Assembly: GCA_013396755.1 (NCBI GenBank)
Contig: VWZF01002957.1
Location: forward strand, 2,765,939-2,829,938
DNA length: 64,000 nucleotides
Direction of reading: 5' to 3'
Origin: Sclerurus mexicanus
Lineage: Eukaryota; Chordata; Aves; Passeriformes; Furnariidae
The notes beneath the pieces were generated by a model. It made no database searches. It was not told where the DNA came from and saw only the letters and a list, made by a program, of their open reading frames with translations. How positions within the stretch are numbered: the stretch's first letter is position 1; the number at the start of each line of letters is the position of its first letter. The translations under genes and the position numbers were made by a program. Of the stretch, positions 1-12,523 are shown piece by piece.

Positions 1-821
1 GCAGATGCCCCTAAGAGCACACTCACGCAGGTGGTCCTAGCATGGCTGCACCCCTCTTATCTCCTGAACTGCTCCAGAGACGACTCACACCTTTTCTGTT
101 TTGTCTGTGGTTGTCTGCTTCAGACATAGCTCTAGTAGAGGAAAAAAATGAAGGGTTTTTCAGGTTGGAGAAACAGTTTTGTTCTCTGGAGTAACAAAAG
201 CTGCTTGTGCTGTGGCATAGATGATGTGTCCAAAGTGAAAGGAGGATGAGGTTTCCCAAAGAGAGATGTTTGTATTCTGGAGAACACCTGGCTCTTACAA
301 AGCTTGTGCTGATTTGTATCACCGGCAGATAGCCTGCTTAATAATGTGGACTAATTATTATGTCAGCTAGCTTGTTTGGTGAGGGTGTGAGCTTTCTCCG
401 TCCTGTAGAACAGGTGTATCCATCCCTCTGTCTGCTGGGATGGATCCGTGGTGTTTGGAAATACAGGAGAATACTTAGACAGGGCAGAGTAGGAACCACT
501 TGGGTAACAGTGCAGCAGAGCACCTTATGAATACAATGTCATGTGCATGTTTTTCCTGTCTGTTTCCAGTTTTTAATTTCTGCTTCATGTTCCTTTTCCC
601 TTCCAAATAGGGGATGTTCAGCTGCATAGGCTTGTGGCAGAGTGGGACAAGGCCAAGGAGAATTAATTCTGAGCTAGGGATGGCTTATGTGTGCATGCTC
701 TTTTGCTTTTAGATGCTCGACAAATTCCCAAAGGAGGAGATAGCATAGATATCTTGACCGTTATGTTTTTTTCCAGGCCATTAATGTTGGGCTGCTTGTA
801 CTTTCTCCATCTTCTTCTGCA

Positions 822-838
822 ACACACACACACACACA
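822..838. repeat. (CA)n microsatellite
   Basis: A pure run of alternating A and C of about eight dinucleotides, followed by a C-rich stretch. It is a short simple repeat with no sign of function. Confidence 0.9.
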
Positions 839-3267
839 TTCCACCCCCCACCCCCTCAACCATTTTTCAAACAATCTGACTTGCCAGAATGGACAACTTC
901 ACATTGGTGGGATGGTTTGCTCCTCTGCTGGAGCAGGAATCCCACACTGCTGAGGGCCCTGGGAGATAGGTGGGCTACGTGGTCACTGAGGTGGTTCCAG
1001 CTGTGGATTGTAAATGTAATTGATACTTTTCTCAGCTTAGGTTGCTCCCATAGCACATGGGTACAGAGTCAGTTCTAGTCAAAGCCCACGTTTGCTAGCT
1101 CAGGAAGATGTCTGTTCTTCCTCCTGAAGCTCAAGGTCATCTGAGTTCCTGTTTGCTATGCTCCTTTCTGCTAGTGAGTAAGCCGAAAGGCTGCTTGCTG
1201 ATGGTACCTAGAGCTTCTGTCCTCAGATCTATTTGACCTCTACTGAATTTAGCCTCTAAAGTTCAGTAATTTGTTTAAATCCTTGTGTGATACTTGGCTT
1301 TGATGGGCATCAGTAGCAGACACTTCCTTGCGGGCAGTGAAGGACAATCTCAGTGGCTGGAGATGCCTCTCCCTCCCTTTTTCCTTTCATTTGGCCTAGT
1401 TTAGCACGTCATCACCGAGGGAGGGGGTTTAAACCAGCTACAATTTGCAAAGCTGGTGCCTCAAACTGTTTGCAGGTAAGGGAGGCCTGTGGCACCATTG
1501 ATGTGATGGTACTGCCACCCCAGGCTGCCCTTGGCAGCAGCCCAACATGGGCTTGGGCTGTCTCTTCCCCACCTCTTCCAATCCATTCCTGGACTCTCTG
1601 TTGATCTCTGCAATGCCATTTAGTGAGCAGTGATAGACACAGTAGTGCACTCAGAATCCTGATCGGCTCAAGAGGCAGGGTGCTCTTAAAAGTGCACTCC
1701 TGCATAATAGTCATGCATATTGAAGTAAGGGTCATAAGTACTATTCACCACATCAAGAGATTGAAAAGGCAGCCAGTAACTGAGAAGTGAACTCAGACAA
1801 AAATCATGATGCTTAAGCCATTGTAATAAAACTGTCAGTCTTCTCAGACAGTGAGCAGAAAATCCCTATTAAACAAGTCAGTGACAGAGAGAGTCAGCTC
1901 ACTGAACAGGCAAACCAGCCCATCCTTTGGGCTGTGCTATGAGAGTACAATAAAGCTCTGGCAATATCCACAGTGTGCTGTGGAAATGCTGGGACAGGTC
2001 TTGTTGAGCTGGCCAAGCAAGCCTGAGCAGAAAGAGAAGAAATACTAAACGGGTCTTGGGGAGAACAGGCTCGCCATACTAAGATTTGTAATGAAAAAAC
2101 AAGTTCTGGAAAGATCAGAAAAGATTTGACTATCAACTTTTAAGAAATGATGTTTTATAAGAAAGAGGAAACTGCTCTTTCCCTACCATCCTTGATTTTA
2201 ATTATTTGAAAATAATGCTGCAAGATTAGCAATCTTCCATGAATTCAATAGCAATTTTACGATTGTATAGGAAGTGTATTTGTGTAAACTCGATGGTTCA
2301 AGCAAACTTGCTCCTCTGACATATCCCTCATTTTTATTTCTTTTTTCATGACCTCTTAAAGTTATGTTTTGTTTTGTTCTGGTTTCCTATTATTCATGAG
2401 CAAGTGTAAGATGTTCACATCCTCCCACAGCTTCTGGTTGAATATAGGTTTCACATTAAAGTTGTTCTGGACTTTTTTTCCTTTCTTGAATGGGCTTTGA
2501 TGTATCTGTTTGAGTTTCTCCTACCATCTGGTATTCTACATTGAGAACCACAATCCACACTGTTAACTCCTCACTGGTATCTTCTCTTTTGTATATATTT
2601 GGTGGGACTCCTAAGCTGCACCAGAAATCTACAGAAAACACATTTGTGGTGGCTCTAATTCCTTCACCCTGGGCTTTATGACATTTTGTGCTGGCTTGAG
2701 GATGATCCCCTGCTGAAAAGCAAACATCTCAAAATGCTCTTTCCTCTAGCTGACTCGTTGCCCTTCATTTCCTTCCTCCTCCTGTTCTGCCATGTAGAAG
2801 AACCTGCTTTAGGACACAAACCCCACCACATGCCATGAAACTAGTTGGAGAAGTTTAGTGTTTGCCTTCATGAAGCAATAGGTGTTTATTGTCAGAGACT
2901 TCTCATTGGATGAAGAAGAGATTTTACTATTGAGCTAAAAGATTGGCTCAACTTCAATAATTTATGTGAAATAGTAAATTCTTTCTCTTCTGAATTCACA
3001 CTCACTGTAGTGCAAGACAGAATAGCATATGGATTAAGTGTGGTTTGGCTATAAATGTTCCATATATATTTGATTATTTTCCCTTTTAAAAAAGGTCTTA
3101 GATTTCACTCATGAGTACTGCAGTAATTGTATTTCAGGGCAGAGGCTCATCTATCTCTTTTGTTGAAACGTGAACCCCTCAACTACTAGGATGTGTATTT
3201 TTATTACAGATCACATTTTTATTAAAATGTGGTGTGGTAATAGGATTCCTCTTTATACAAGGAGGCT

Positions 3268-3316
3268 TTTATATATACACCTATGTTTATATATATATAT
3301 ATTTATATATATATAC
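3268..3316. repeat. TA-rich simple repeat
   Basis: An interrupted alternating TA tract just beyond the probable 3' end of GABBR2. It is low-complexity DNA and likely polymorphic in length. Confidence 0.85.
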
Positions 3317-3390
3317 AGACATGCTCATTAAAAATGGTTTAGCTATGGGGGGAAGAGGGCATTGAGTCCAAAAAGCTAAGTTTTGTATAT

Positions 3391-3396
3391 TTTATT
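3391..3396 (-). terminator. Poly(A) signal AATAAA, distal of a pair
   Basis: The plus strand reads TTTATT, giving AATAAA in the GABBR2 sense. A T-rich stretch (GCTTTTTGG in sense) follows about 20 nt downstream, as expected for a cleavage region near 3370-3378. Hexamers of this kind also occur by chance in AT-rich DNA. Confidence 0.45.
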
Positions 3397-3418
3397 CATA
3401 AAAACAGATTTGCAACAA

Positions 3419-3424
3419 TTTATT
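3419..3424 (-). terminator. Poly(A) signal AATAAA, proximal of a pair
   Basis: This second AATAAA on the minus strand lies 28 nt upstream (in sense) of the one at 3391-3396. The pair is the main reason for placing the end of the 3' UTR here. Confidence 0.4.
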
Positions 3425-3754
3425 AAAAATTGATCTCATGCAGTATAAGGTTATACAAGAAATTCTTCATTTACATTTTATTCTGGCAGTTCCAGTCTAG
3501 TTTAAAGCGTTTGTGCACTAACATCATTGGAAAATGCCATTGGGGCACAGCCTCTTCATAAATTTACAGTACATTTTTGCTGCAGTATAAAAGAACAGAA
3601 ACATTAAATAGCTATATTCACTTGGTTGGTCTTGTTATCTGCAGTAAAGTAAAAAAAATGTTATGGAAGAAACTACAATATCATTGAGACAAAGAATGTA
3701 CTGCATGGTTTAAACCTAATAAACATCACACAGTCAGTATTCACGGAGTTACAG

Positions 3755-3772
3755 ACACACACACACACACAC
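3755..3772. repeat. (CA)n microsatellite inside the 3' UTR
   Basis: Nine CA dinucleotides on the plus strand, which would be read as (UG)n in the GABBR2 transcript. UG repeats in 3' UTRs can bind CELF or TDP-43 type proteins; that role is inference only. Confidence 0.85.
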
Positions 3773-3854
3773 TCACCTCCAATGGTCCGATACTTCTGAA
3801 TTTTTTTCCTGCTAAATTGGAATAATATTTCTACAGAGATCTTTGTGTATACAT

Positions 3855-3862
3855 TATATACA
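3855..3862 (-). promoter_or_regulatory. Pumilio-type element in the 3' UTR
   Basis: The minus strand reads TGTATATA, an exact match to the Pumilio consensus UGUANAUA. Pumilio proteins repress or destabilise many neuronal mRNAs. The match is real but short, so chance is possible in AT-rich sequence. Confidence 0.35.
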
Positions 3863-5684
3863 ATATCGTAATTTTCTCTTTTTAAAAATTAACATTCCTT
3901 TTAAAATAAACCAAGCCCTGATGATATTAATAAAGCAAGAGAATACTGTCAACACACATTGAGTGACAACGTCAGTGTTTAGTGCTTAAACAGAGTAATG
4001 AGTTCTATTTTATTTGTGTTTATACTTACAGGTTTTTTTTGTTCTAAAAGCTACAGATATTTCCATACCCTCTCTTACTGTATGTGCCAAGTGAAATATT
4101 TTGTGATGCTCCTGATTGTAAGATTCAGATACATATTCACGTTGGTTTTGGCCACTATGAGGTGTGTTTTATTTTAATGGAGATTTATTCTAGCTTGTCA
4201 AAGCTGCAGTTAAGTCCCTCAGCTAATGAACCCCTTCAACTGTGCTTCAGTTGTTGCAGATTTGTAAACCTTCGTAGGTATGTAATTCCAAAGGTTTTGT
4301 TTGAGGTGCACAGGTGTTGGTCAAAGAAAACTGAGAGCCCAGTTAGTGCTTCATGTGTTTTTTCCCCCCTACTTTTAGCAAACATCCCTGGCAATCAGAG
4401 GACACATTTCCAGTCCCTTGAAAAAGAAGCTGCCTGTGTGTCTCACCTGTGCCTGAGGGTTTGGCTCCAGAGCTCGTCCAGGCGGTACACCACTATCGTT
4501 CTTCCTAATTACTTCGGTTCAGGGAATGGAGCTAAAGTATAAAACCCATGTTTTTTTTCACAGTACTTTTAGGATTTAGATAAAATGTTCTATTGGTAAA
4601 TTGGATTTGTCCTCTCTTATTATCCACTACGACTGTCACACGCAGGTACAAAGCAAACATAGTGTATATTCACATCTATGTGCTCTGCAGGCTTTGCCGC
4701 CTGCAGCAGCAAAGTGCTGTGCCCTAACCCCTCCCCCCATGTCCACTAAATTAATTTTATTGTAATTATGTGTGACACAATTCAAACAAACTAGGAAAAA
4801 CAATTCATCCTGTGACATTAAGACTTTACTACCCATCTGTCCTCAATTTCCTGAGTTATCAGCCCTAGGACTTTTCCAGACAGTTTAGTACATTACAGTT
4901 GGTGGTGTTTATTCTGAAATAGGTGCAGAAACTTTGCTAAAAATGAAGCTGCAGATGGTCAGCAGTTAGTACCATTGCCCCTGGAGAAGGGCAAAGTGCT
5001 CTGCTTGCAACCAGCAGCTCTCCAGCTGGTGGCAACTCAGAGCTGGAGCTTCAGGCTCTGCTTGGGTTTCACATACAGCTGCAAGTTAGAGGTGACCCTG
5101 CTCAGAGCACTGCAGAGTCTCAATGACACCCGAGGAATCATTTCTCACAATTCTTTCCTACTGAACATCATCACCTGAAATGAAAACAAGCAAGACTAAC
5201 CAGTGCAGAATGTTTCCAACGATTTAACACAACTCTTGTAAAAATGAGTGTATCTATTTCAACATGGTATAGCTCAACCATTGCATTTTCCTTACATTGA
5301 TACAGTATAGAATTGCATGTTCTCAGCAGCCACACATAGCTCAGTGACATTTGAGTGTTTATTTTTTTTTTCCTAGTGTCTTTTTTGCAAGATCCGTATT
5401 TCCCAGCCTCCTTGATGCTAGTAGAAATTTTGGAAGAAATGTTTTTCAGTGACTTCTAGGTGAAGAAATAAAAACTCCATGAATAAGGCTACAGATCAAA
5501 CTCCTTGTGCCCTTCTCCTTTGCCTTCCCACACGAGTTACATGGGCACTCCTGTGATGAGGGCCTCAGCAGCAGTTCCTCTGTGGTAAGAGCCAATGTTA
5601 CATGTTTGTAGCAGTTCCAGGTCAGATGTTTAGTCCAGTCATTGAGTACTTAAAAGCAGTTCAGGAAGCACTGATCTCCCTTTC

Positions 5685-5850
5685 CTACAGCCCCGAAACC
5701 ATCACTCGGAAGGAGGGTGGCACGTGTCTGTGCCGAGGGCTGGCACTGGGGCTTACGCACGGGCTGGCACAGCTCGCATCCACTCCTCCTATGGATGGCA
5801 AGTAGGCATGATGAAGGATGGGCAGCTGCAAGGACAGCCGACGCTGTATG
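5685..5850 (-). CDS. GABBR2: GABBR2 terminal coding exon, C-terminal tail
   Basis: This 166-nt segment ends in TAG at 5685-5687. It begins with the last base of a split histidine codon, followed by 54 residues starting IQRRLSLQLPILHHAYLPSI and ending VPPSFRVMVSGL. It corresponds to human residues 888-941 with two substitutions that I can see (V to A and T to S in the Cys/Ser-rich stretch). The acceptor is tctctcccgcag, read on the minus strand. The RRLS motif holds the PKA site reported as Ser892 in rat (893 in human). The exon is markedly more GC-rich than the flanking introns. It lies in the cytosolic tail, after the coiled coil. Confidence 0.97.
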
Positions 5851-7990
5851 CTGCGGGAGAGACGGGGAGAGAGGGGGGTTAGCCAAGAGGAAAATGTAGT
5901 ACATTACATGGTTGATAGGTTTGCAGGTTGCTGCGAGGATGTTTCCTCTGCCTGCTGCTGTGATTGGGAGGGTTAATGCCAAGAGCATTGCACTTGCTGC
6001 TGTTGAGCTATGCCACCACGATGTTATTTCCCCTTGGGGAATTCTTCTGACAGGTTAGACATGACAAAGGAATCTAAGGTGCTTTCTCAGCATCCCACAA
6101 CCTTCTAAAATTCCCTGGCGCATTCAGGTTAATTGCTAGAGTGCTGATGCCAGGAAAAGGGAAAACCTTAAGTTTGCAATGAGGGCAAGCGGCTTGGTGA
6201 CCCCCAGCCCCTTGCAAAGTGATCTACTGCATGCGGAGTCCTGGCTAACTCTGTAGACATGCATGAGGTCACAGACAGAGTTTTAAACCATGCACCACTT
6301 AGCACAAGGATTAAGGATGGCATTTTTGCAACTCCAGCTAAGGCAACAAACACAGATGCATGGTGGGAGGGACTTGGGACTGATGGCTTTTTACAAGTAG
6401 TTCCTCTTTAAAGTTTGGGTCTGTGCTTTTGAGGTGATGGATGCTTTTGATTTCTGGCAGTCAGTCCTATGGGACTGAGGGGGTGTCACTCTAAAAGCAG
6501 TCTAATGTACCACCCATACCAAAAGTCAGTTTTTAGGAATCCAAACTTCTCTATTCATTTTTCCAAGCAGATTGACATCATGATAACTGGTATCAGGGTT
6601 TTTTAAAACGGATACTAAACCATGCTCACAGGTATCCTATCTAATCCCTCTGCTTGGAGAAGATGGTGCCATGAGTGCCTCTGCTACCCCTGTGCTGTGG
6701 CTATACTAGCACCTTTAACAAAGTCAAAATCCAGTTGAGGTTTTCAGTCATTAAGATGTTATCATCAGGATGGCTTCGCATTTGGAGACATTCACCCTTG
6801 AAACACAGAGATGCTTTCTGAAGAGAAGACAGATGTCAAAGTGACTGAGCTGAACTGAAGACTGCCTTTTTGATTCCAGAAGAAAAATGCCCATAGAAAG
6901 CATTGTGTCAGTAAATTTATATTTCCTCGTTATCTGATATAATGACTGTGCATAGACAGAGGTGGATGTTTGAAAGCTATCCTTTTGACAGCCTTTCTGA
7001 TTCAAACAACATTTAATTTCTTTTTTGCTTTGTGTTAGAAAGGAGAGACAGATACCAAGGCATTCACAGTACTGTTCGGGGACCAAGCAGTATAGTTTTT
7101 GAACGCAAACAGAAAGAAATGTAATGGAGTTCTCTTTTTCTTCACTACAAACTGTGGCTTATCTATACAGAGATGCAGCAGAAATATCTGTCTATCTGGG
7201 AAACTCTCATTGTTTTTCCCCCTGAGACTCCCTATAAAAGTTTCATGCAATGTTAATCCACAGTGGTGATCATTCTAGTGCTGCCAATGCATTTCTGGAA
7301 CTAAACAAAATCCGTTCATTGTTATTTTGCTACTGTGCCCAACTCTTTCTGGTGCTATCAATGAAATCATGCCTTGTTCCCAAGGACTGCAGAGGTGGCA
7401 TGGCTCACTGCTTCCATGTGCTGAATCCTTATGAGCCTGATGCTGCAGATTGTCATTCCATCTCTTGTTGCAGGGTCAAACGCAGAATTGCCTGCGCTTA
7501 TTTTCCCACCAGTGGAAATGCTCACTTTGTTCGACTGTTATAGACTTCTCATTAAAGGGTTTTTTGAAGCTATTCCAAAAGAATCCAGTTGCATAATCAA
7601 GTGAATAGGATTGTTTTTTTCATCCATTTCAGTGTTAGCCATACCATGGACAAAACATGTTTATTTAGCTATGCCAACGGTGGCTGCAGTGGGTGGCAAA
7701 TTTTGCTTTAACTGTACTTAGAAGTTTACTTTCACTTGAAAACTTGGTTCCTGGAATTGGGGCAGAGAACTGTAGCCGGGAGACTCACACACAATTAAGA
7801 GTTTAGACAAAACTCTTAGAGGGGAACACAAAAGAAAACAAGTAAAAAAATCCAAACAAATCTGCTTTTTCTCCTTAAGCAGAAGTAAATCTTGTGACCT
7901 GCCTCACTCTTTGTAGGGTTTTTGCCTTGTCTCACTCTTTTTAGGCCTTTTGTTTTTGAAATATCAGTGATTTTTCTCTTCACCCACCTT

Positions 7991-8326
7991 ACAGGAGTAC
8001 CTAAAGGGCTTATAAGAGAGCCGGAGAGGAACTTTTTAAAAAAAGGGCATGGAGTGATAGGACACTGTGTGATGATTTTAAACTAAAAGGGCATAGATTT
8101 AGACTAGATGCAAGGAAGGAATTTTTATGATGAGAGTGGTGAAACATTGGCACAGATGGCGCAAAGAGGTGGTAGATGCTCTGTCTCTGGTAACATTCAA
8201 GGCCAGGTTGGATGGGGATTTGTGGAACCTGACCTACTTGAAGTTGTCCCTGCTCATGGCAGGGAGATTGGACTGGTTGACCATTAAAGGCCCCTTCCAG
8301 CCCAAATCATTATATGATTCTATGAA
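7991..8326 (+). mobile_element. CR1 LINE, 5'-truncated 3' end
   Basis: About 336 bp that align by eye with the end of the avian CR1 consensus. It starts in the segment that reads like 'agtacct(g)aaggggcctacaag', continues through 'gatttagactagat' and 'aaggccaggttggatgggg', and ends in the ATTCTATGA-type tail. The plus orientation is opposite to GABBR2. CR1 is the dominant LINE of birds, and its copies are usually 5'-truncated and lack a poly(A) tail, as here. Divergence from consensus is moderate. Confidence 0.93.
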
Positions 8327-8989
8327 TTTGTTTCACGTTGTTCATACAATACATATATACATGTATATATATGTGAAAGCATATATGTGGTCAAGTATTT
8401 TTAAGGGAGAATGGTTAGTATTAGTGGGTTTAAAATCATAGGCAAGCACTGAAGGACGTGGAAAGGAGAAGTGATGCCACACACAGAGCAGTCACTCATC
8501 AGGATAATGCGTTAGGGCATATGTCCTCAGCTCTGTACAGAAATACCATTTATTAGGGAAACATAAAATCAGGTAAAATCTTGTCTTCCATTGTTAATGA
8601 ACATGGGAACACAATGCGATGCACATGGAAATGCACAATACCACAAACGGGGTGGGGACATTTGAAAAATATATTGGTTTATATTATAGAAAACTACTAC
8701 TGAGATCTGTTGGTAAGTGGGGGGACAGAAAAAAGTGCTGCATGAGTCATGCATCCAAAGTTCTGCGTGAGTGTGTAAACTCTGTCTAAACACTCTCAGG
8801 GATTACTTCAGTTATTTCTGCAGCCCATTAATGTTGATTTTTAGCAACTGCAGGGAAGCTGGAGAAGTTCTAAAAGGCTGCAATAAAGCAAGATGTTGTA
8901 CTAGCAAATAAATTAACCATTCTAAATTTACCGTATTTTAATGACAGATTTGAGTAAGATCATAGATAGACTAATATGAGCCACTGTCA

Positions 8990-9060
8990 GTGAAGAAACT
9001 GAAGAACAGAGACATGTTCATGCTGAGGCATATGGCTGTAATGCAATAATTCAGTCACAA
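8990..9060 (-). mobile_element. Possible MIR-type SINE relic
   Basis: The stretch 'gaaactgaagaacagagaca' resembles the reverse-complement MIR core 'gaaactgaggcacagagagg'. The match is short and the rest is too diverged to be sure. Confidence 0.25.
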
Positions 9061-9184
9061 CCAACTTCTTAGAATGAGAATTTTTGGTTACTAAAATTAA
9101 GATAACTGTCTCCAGTTATGCTTTGAAGTTATGCTTTGAAGGTTATAAAAAAGACTGAATATAGAAATAGTCTATTAAAACTGC

Positions 9185-9290
9185 AGGTTTTAGTGGGGTC
9201 CTGCAGAAATCTATCATCACCTCTACTTAGAGATCTGGAAGACTGTTACATACTGTTGCTGTTAAAATGAGAACAGTATAAATTTTTAAT
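9185..9290 (+). mobile_element. Possible ancient CR1/L3-like relic
   Basis: The sequence 'agtggggtcctgcag' followed by a 'gatctggaaga' segment resembles the reverse transcriptase region of old amniote CR1/L3 elements (SGVPQG motif followed by NDLEE). It is short and decayed. Confidence 0.3.
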
Positions 9291-12200
9291 GGTGCCAAAA
9301 ATTAATTCACTGGATGTAGGTCACTGATGAGACAGGACAACATACAGGAATGAAGGTGCACAGAAGGGTGTCTTTGAGGGTCACAGAAGATAAATCATTG
9401 AATGTTTTCATGTGACCATCATGCAGATAAGCTGACCAATGTGACCTTTAGATAAATAACCAGAACTGCCCAGCAGGAAAGAGTTGACTTTGCGTGTGTG
9501 AGAGACAACTCAGCCTACTGGGAAGTGAACTATTATATCTGTTCTAAACTGGCTCAAGCTGCTTTCTGGACCTGAGATGAACTGGCATGGCACAGTGTCT
9601 ATCCACGCAGCTAAGCATCCTGCAAACAGGGTTCCTGAACACCAGATTGTTGTTGAGCGTTACCCAGAAGCGTAAAAGCTGATACAGCTGTGCTAGAGAG
9701 CATGCAAAAAAGCACAATAGAAAATCAAAGTGCAGGGCTTGAGCCTGTGCACTGGCACTGCTTTGCCTACTACAGGAAGTGTTAATTTACACTGCGTAGA
9801 CAGTGTAAATGGGAGAGAAAGCAGTCAGCATCCACATTTTGCTCTTTTTATCTGATGGTCTGGCTGGGTATGGCAAATTTTACATGGCAGTATGGATAAC
9901 CTACTGCATCCTGCCCAGCAGGAAAGGAGTAAGATGCAAAGGGAACTGAGAATCATGTATATTTATGCTCTAGGGCTGCTTTACAGTCATACAGACCACA
10001 TTTTCCCTAGGTGCAGGGTTTTAAATCTGAGCCAAGCACAAACCAAATGTTTCTCACCTTCTGATTGAGATGATGTAAATATCACACCATCAGCAAATGT
10101 AAAACAACTTCCTGCACTACTGAGCCTGAAGTGCATGTGTACAGCTGTGCCTTCACTTTGCACACAGCTGTAGAATAAGGGATCACACTTGCAATGAGTC
10201 AAATGTAGCACTAGTGGTAAGAAATAATGAAAAAATCCCAAATCAACTATTTCCTGCACTCTATAAGGATTTTCATACTGGAAGATGTCAGCTCTCATGA
10301 GTGCTGACAAGCACGGGAAGCTGGAATGATTCTTCTTCACACAGCCATTAAAGAGTCAACATTTCTGCAGGTAAATTGCTGTCTTAACGTCCTCCTTTCA
10401 CAGGCTTGTGACAAAGAGGAAATCTTTCAGACTAATGTCCTTGAGATTTGTGTTCTTGAATAAGAAATAGGTTCCTCAGACTGTGTGACTACCTATCAGA
10501 TGCCCTATGTATAAAGTGAAATGAGAGAGAGAAGACAGAAACCACAGCTTGCTTTTGACTCCTTTTTTTTTTTCTCATTTTTGACAAAAATTACATATTT
10601 AGTAACCATCAAGGGCCAGAAATGCTGCCAGACAAGTTGATAAAAAGGCCCACAGGTGCAGAAGGATATCTTAAAGAGCATAAAGTTTGGAGACAGGCAA
10701 TCTCTTGTCAAAAAGAAGGAAGTTCTGAAGACAGCTACACTTCTGTCAGGGCCATTGTGCCTGGGCAGTCTGGCTCTAGTACCCAAGTTGCCAGCTCATT
10801 CTCAGGGGAGACATTGATCCTTGGAGCTGGCACAGTCACAGCTGTGCAAATGTTGAGCGACACTGTTTCAATTTAACAGGACTTTATTAATTGCTTTCCA
10901 TAAATGTCAATGACTGTTCAGATTTGTACTGACCTGCTCTTCAGGACCTTTAGGAAATCTCAGTCTTCTCATGAGTTATCACTGGCCTAGAGGAAGTTCT
11001 GTCATAATTTTTTTTGTGTGTGTGTGTCTGTATTAAATCTGTATCGAGACAATTGGATTATCTGAGTGTCTGTGTTTTTCTTAGCATCTTTCTTAATGTA
11101 AGGGGACCACATGTGGATGAGGCTGCATTCACACTACATTATTTCTGACAAATGATGCTGAAAAAAACACAGGCCTCTAATAGCTGTGCATTAAAGCACT
11201 CTGCTGACCCCATGAAGTCACGAGAGCTCTCTCAGCAAGAGCCCTGCCTTTGTGAAATTACAAGATATTTCATCTGCTGTGAGATTTTTTTTGGTGCATG
11301 CATGTGTGTGTATGTGTGTGTCTATCAGCATCTTTGCAGGTTTGGTTTGGGGCTTTTTTTTTTGGCTGCAAGGACAGAGTTAGAAATGCATGTGTTTTCC
11401 TGCACCAGGTAGTACAAGACAGTAGCTACTACCTGAAAACAGGGTTGCTGTCTCAGATGTAATACGTGACTCATTCCAGTAAACTGTTTACTTTATTCTC
11501 AAGTCAGCTTCTAAGTTGCCCAGGAATTTGACAGCTATTAGCCGAGATCCTGATGAAGGGATGCTCATGTAACCAGGCTGTTGTGGGGAAATGGCTGATC
11601 CAGGGACACATAAGCATAATGCTTTCTTGAGCTCTGGCCTGTGGCAGGTCCTGCTCAGCTAGTAGAAGGTAGGACATGACTTTATTGTATAGGTTCCTAA
11701 GGAGAAAAGCTGATACCATAAGACTCTTTCCTCTCCACGAATCTAGCCACTGTTTTGTGCCATCCTCTCCTGGTAGCTACAGCATTGTTTCTAAGGGAAA
11801 CTACTTGGTGCAGGCTTTCCTATGCCAAAACTCAGGTCCAGCTGCTATGGCAACATTGAAAAGCCCTCAGAATGTTTTTTATTTCTCAGCTAGCTTAAGA
11901 TTGAAAAAGAACAAAATGTTTGTGTACACCATGAACACCTCTGGCCAGTGTGTGGAAGGACTTGGACTTTTGACAAGAGCCATAAGAGAGATGTGTGCAC
12001 ATATGTACATCTTCTTCAGTCCTCCATAGATTGGTGGTCAGGCACAGCTCATCCTGTAACTCTCTACAGAAACTTTAGCCATCATGTTATGGATGTTTCT
12101 GACAAAAGAAAAGAAGTATGTTAATTTGCCTTTGGAGCACCTTAGGATCTGATGCTGCTCATATACTTTAAATTTCATTGGGATGGTGACTGGGTGGCAG

Positions 12201-12523
12201 GGAGGCATCACAGGACAACATTATTGCCTGCTATTGCTTTAGGAGGTGCCATTCACATTCTCTGTTGCTGATGTTTCAGGGTCTTTCTTAGCTGGGGCTG
12301 GCTGAAAGGGGGTTACAGTGAAGGTCTTCCCATAAAAAATGCATGAAAGAGAAATATGGGCTTTGGTGAAATGCAGTAATTCAAATCAACATCTTGCCAG
12401 CAAGGCAGCTGGTATCTAGGATGGAATATATCTCTAAAACAGGAGCAAGTATGTGTGCCCAAGCATACCCAAGAGAGCAAGGGGTACCTCATATTGTACC
12501 AGCAGCTAATGATGTATACTTAC

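Larger units (their letters stand above)
1..3374. other. Intergenic DNA downstream of GABBR2
   Basis: No exon, RNA gene or clear transposon was recognised here. Open frames are short, lie on both strands and resemble no known protein. The stretch contains a CA microsatellite and a TA-rich tract, annotated separately. Because it lies beyond the probable poly(A) site of GABBR2 it is most likely intergenic, though a longer 3' UTR isoform could extend into its right end. Confidence 0.6.
3375..5684 (-). other. GABBR2: Probable GABBR2 3' untranslated region
   Basis: The stretch follows the TAG stop (5685-5687, minus strand) with no further coding signal. It is AT-rich and ends near two closely spaced AATAAA signals at 3391-3424. 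The resulting length of about 2.3 kb is similar to the long 3' UTR of mammalian GABBR2. It holds a TG repeat (CA on the plus strand) and a Pumilio-like element. Several other AATAAA hexamers on the minus strand (for example near 4009, 4756 and 5359) could give shorter isoforms. The exact end is inferred, since no transcript data are available. Confidence 0.6.
5851..12523 (-). other. GABBR2 last intron
   Basis: A 6.7-kb intron with a GTAAGT donor at its high-coordinate end and a pyrimidine-rich acceptor at its low-coordinate end. It contains one good CR1 copy and possibly two older relics, annotated separately. A TG-rich tract lies near 11.0 kb and another near 11.3 kb. Nothing else stands out. 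Confidence 0.85.

Noticed and set aside
4084..4542. Longest open frame in the window (152 codons, plus strand)
   Set aside because: It lies antisense to the probable GABBR2 3' UTR, has low-complexity hydrophobic stretches and resembles no family. It is treated as chance.
5602..5988. Open frames on both strands (plus 5602-5805 and 5717-5899; minus 5650-5988)
   Set aside because: They are other-frame shadows of the GABBR2 terminal exon at 5685-5850, whose GC-rich sequence keeps several frames open.
8127..8441. Plus-strand frame of 104 codons
   Set aside because: It lies in the 3' end of a CR1 element and runs into simple TA/CA repeat.
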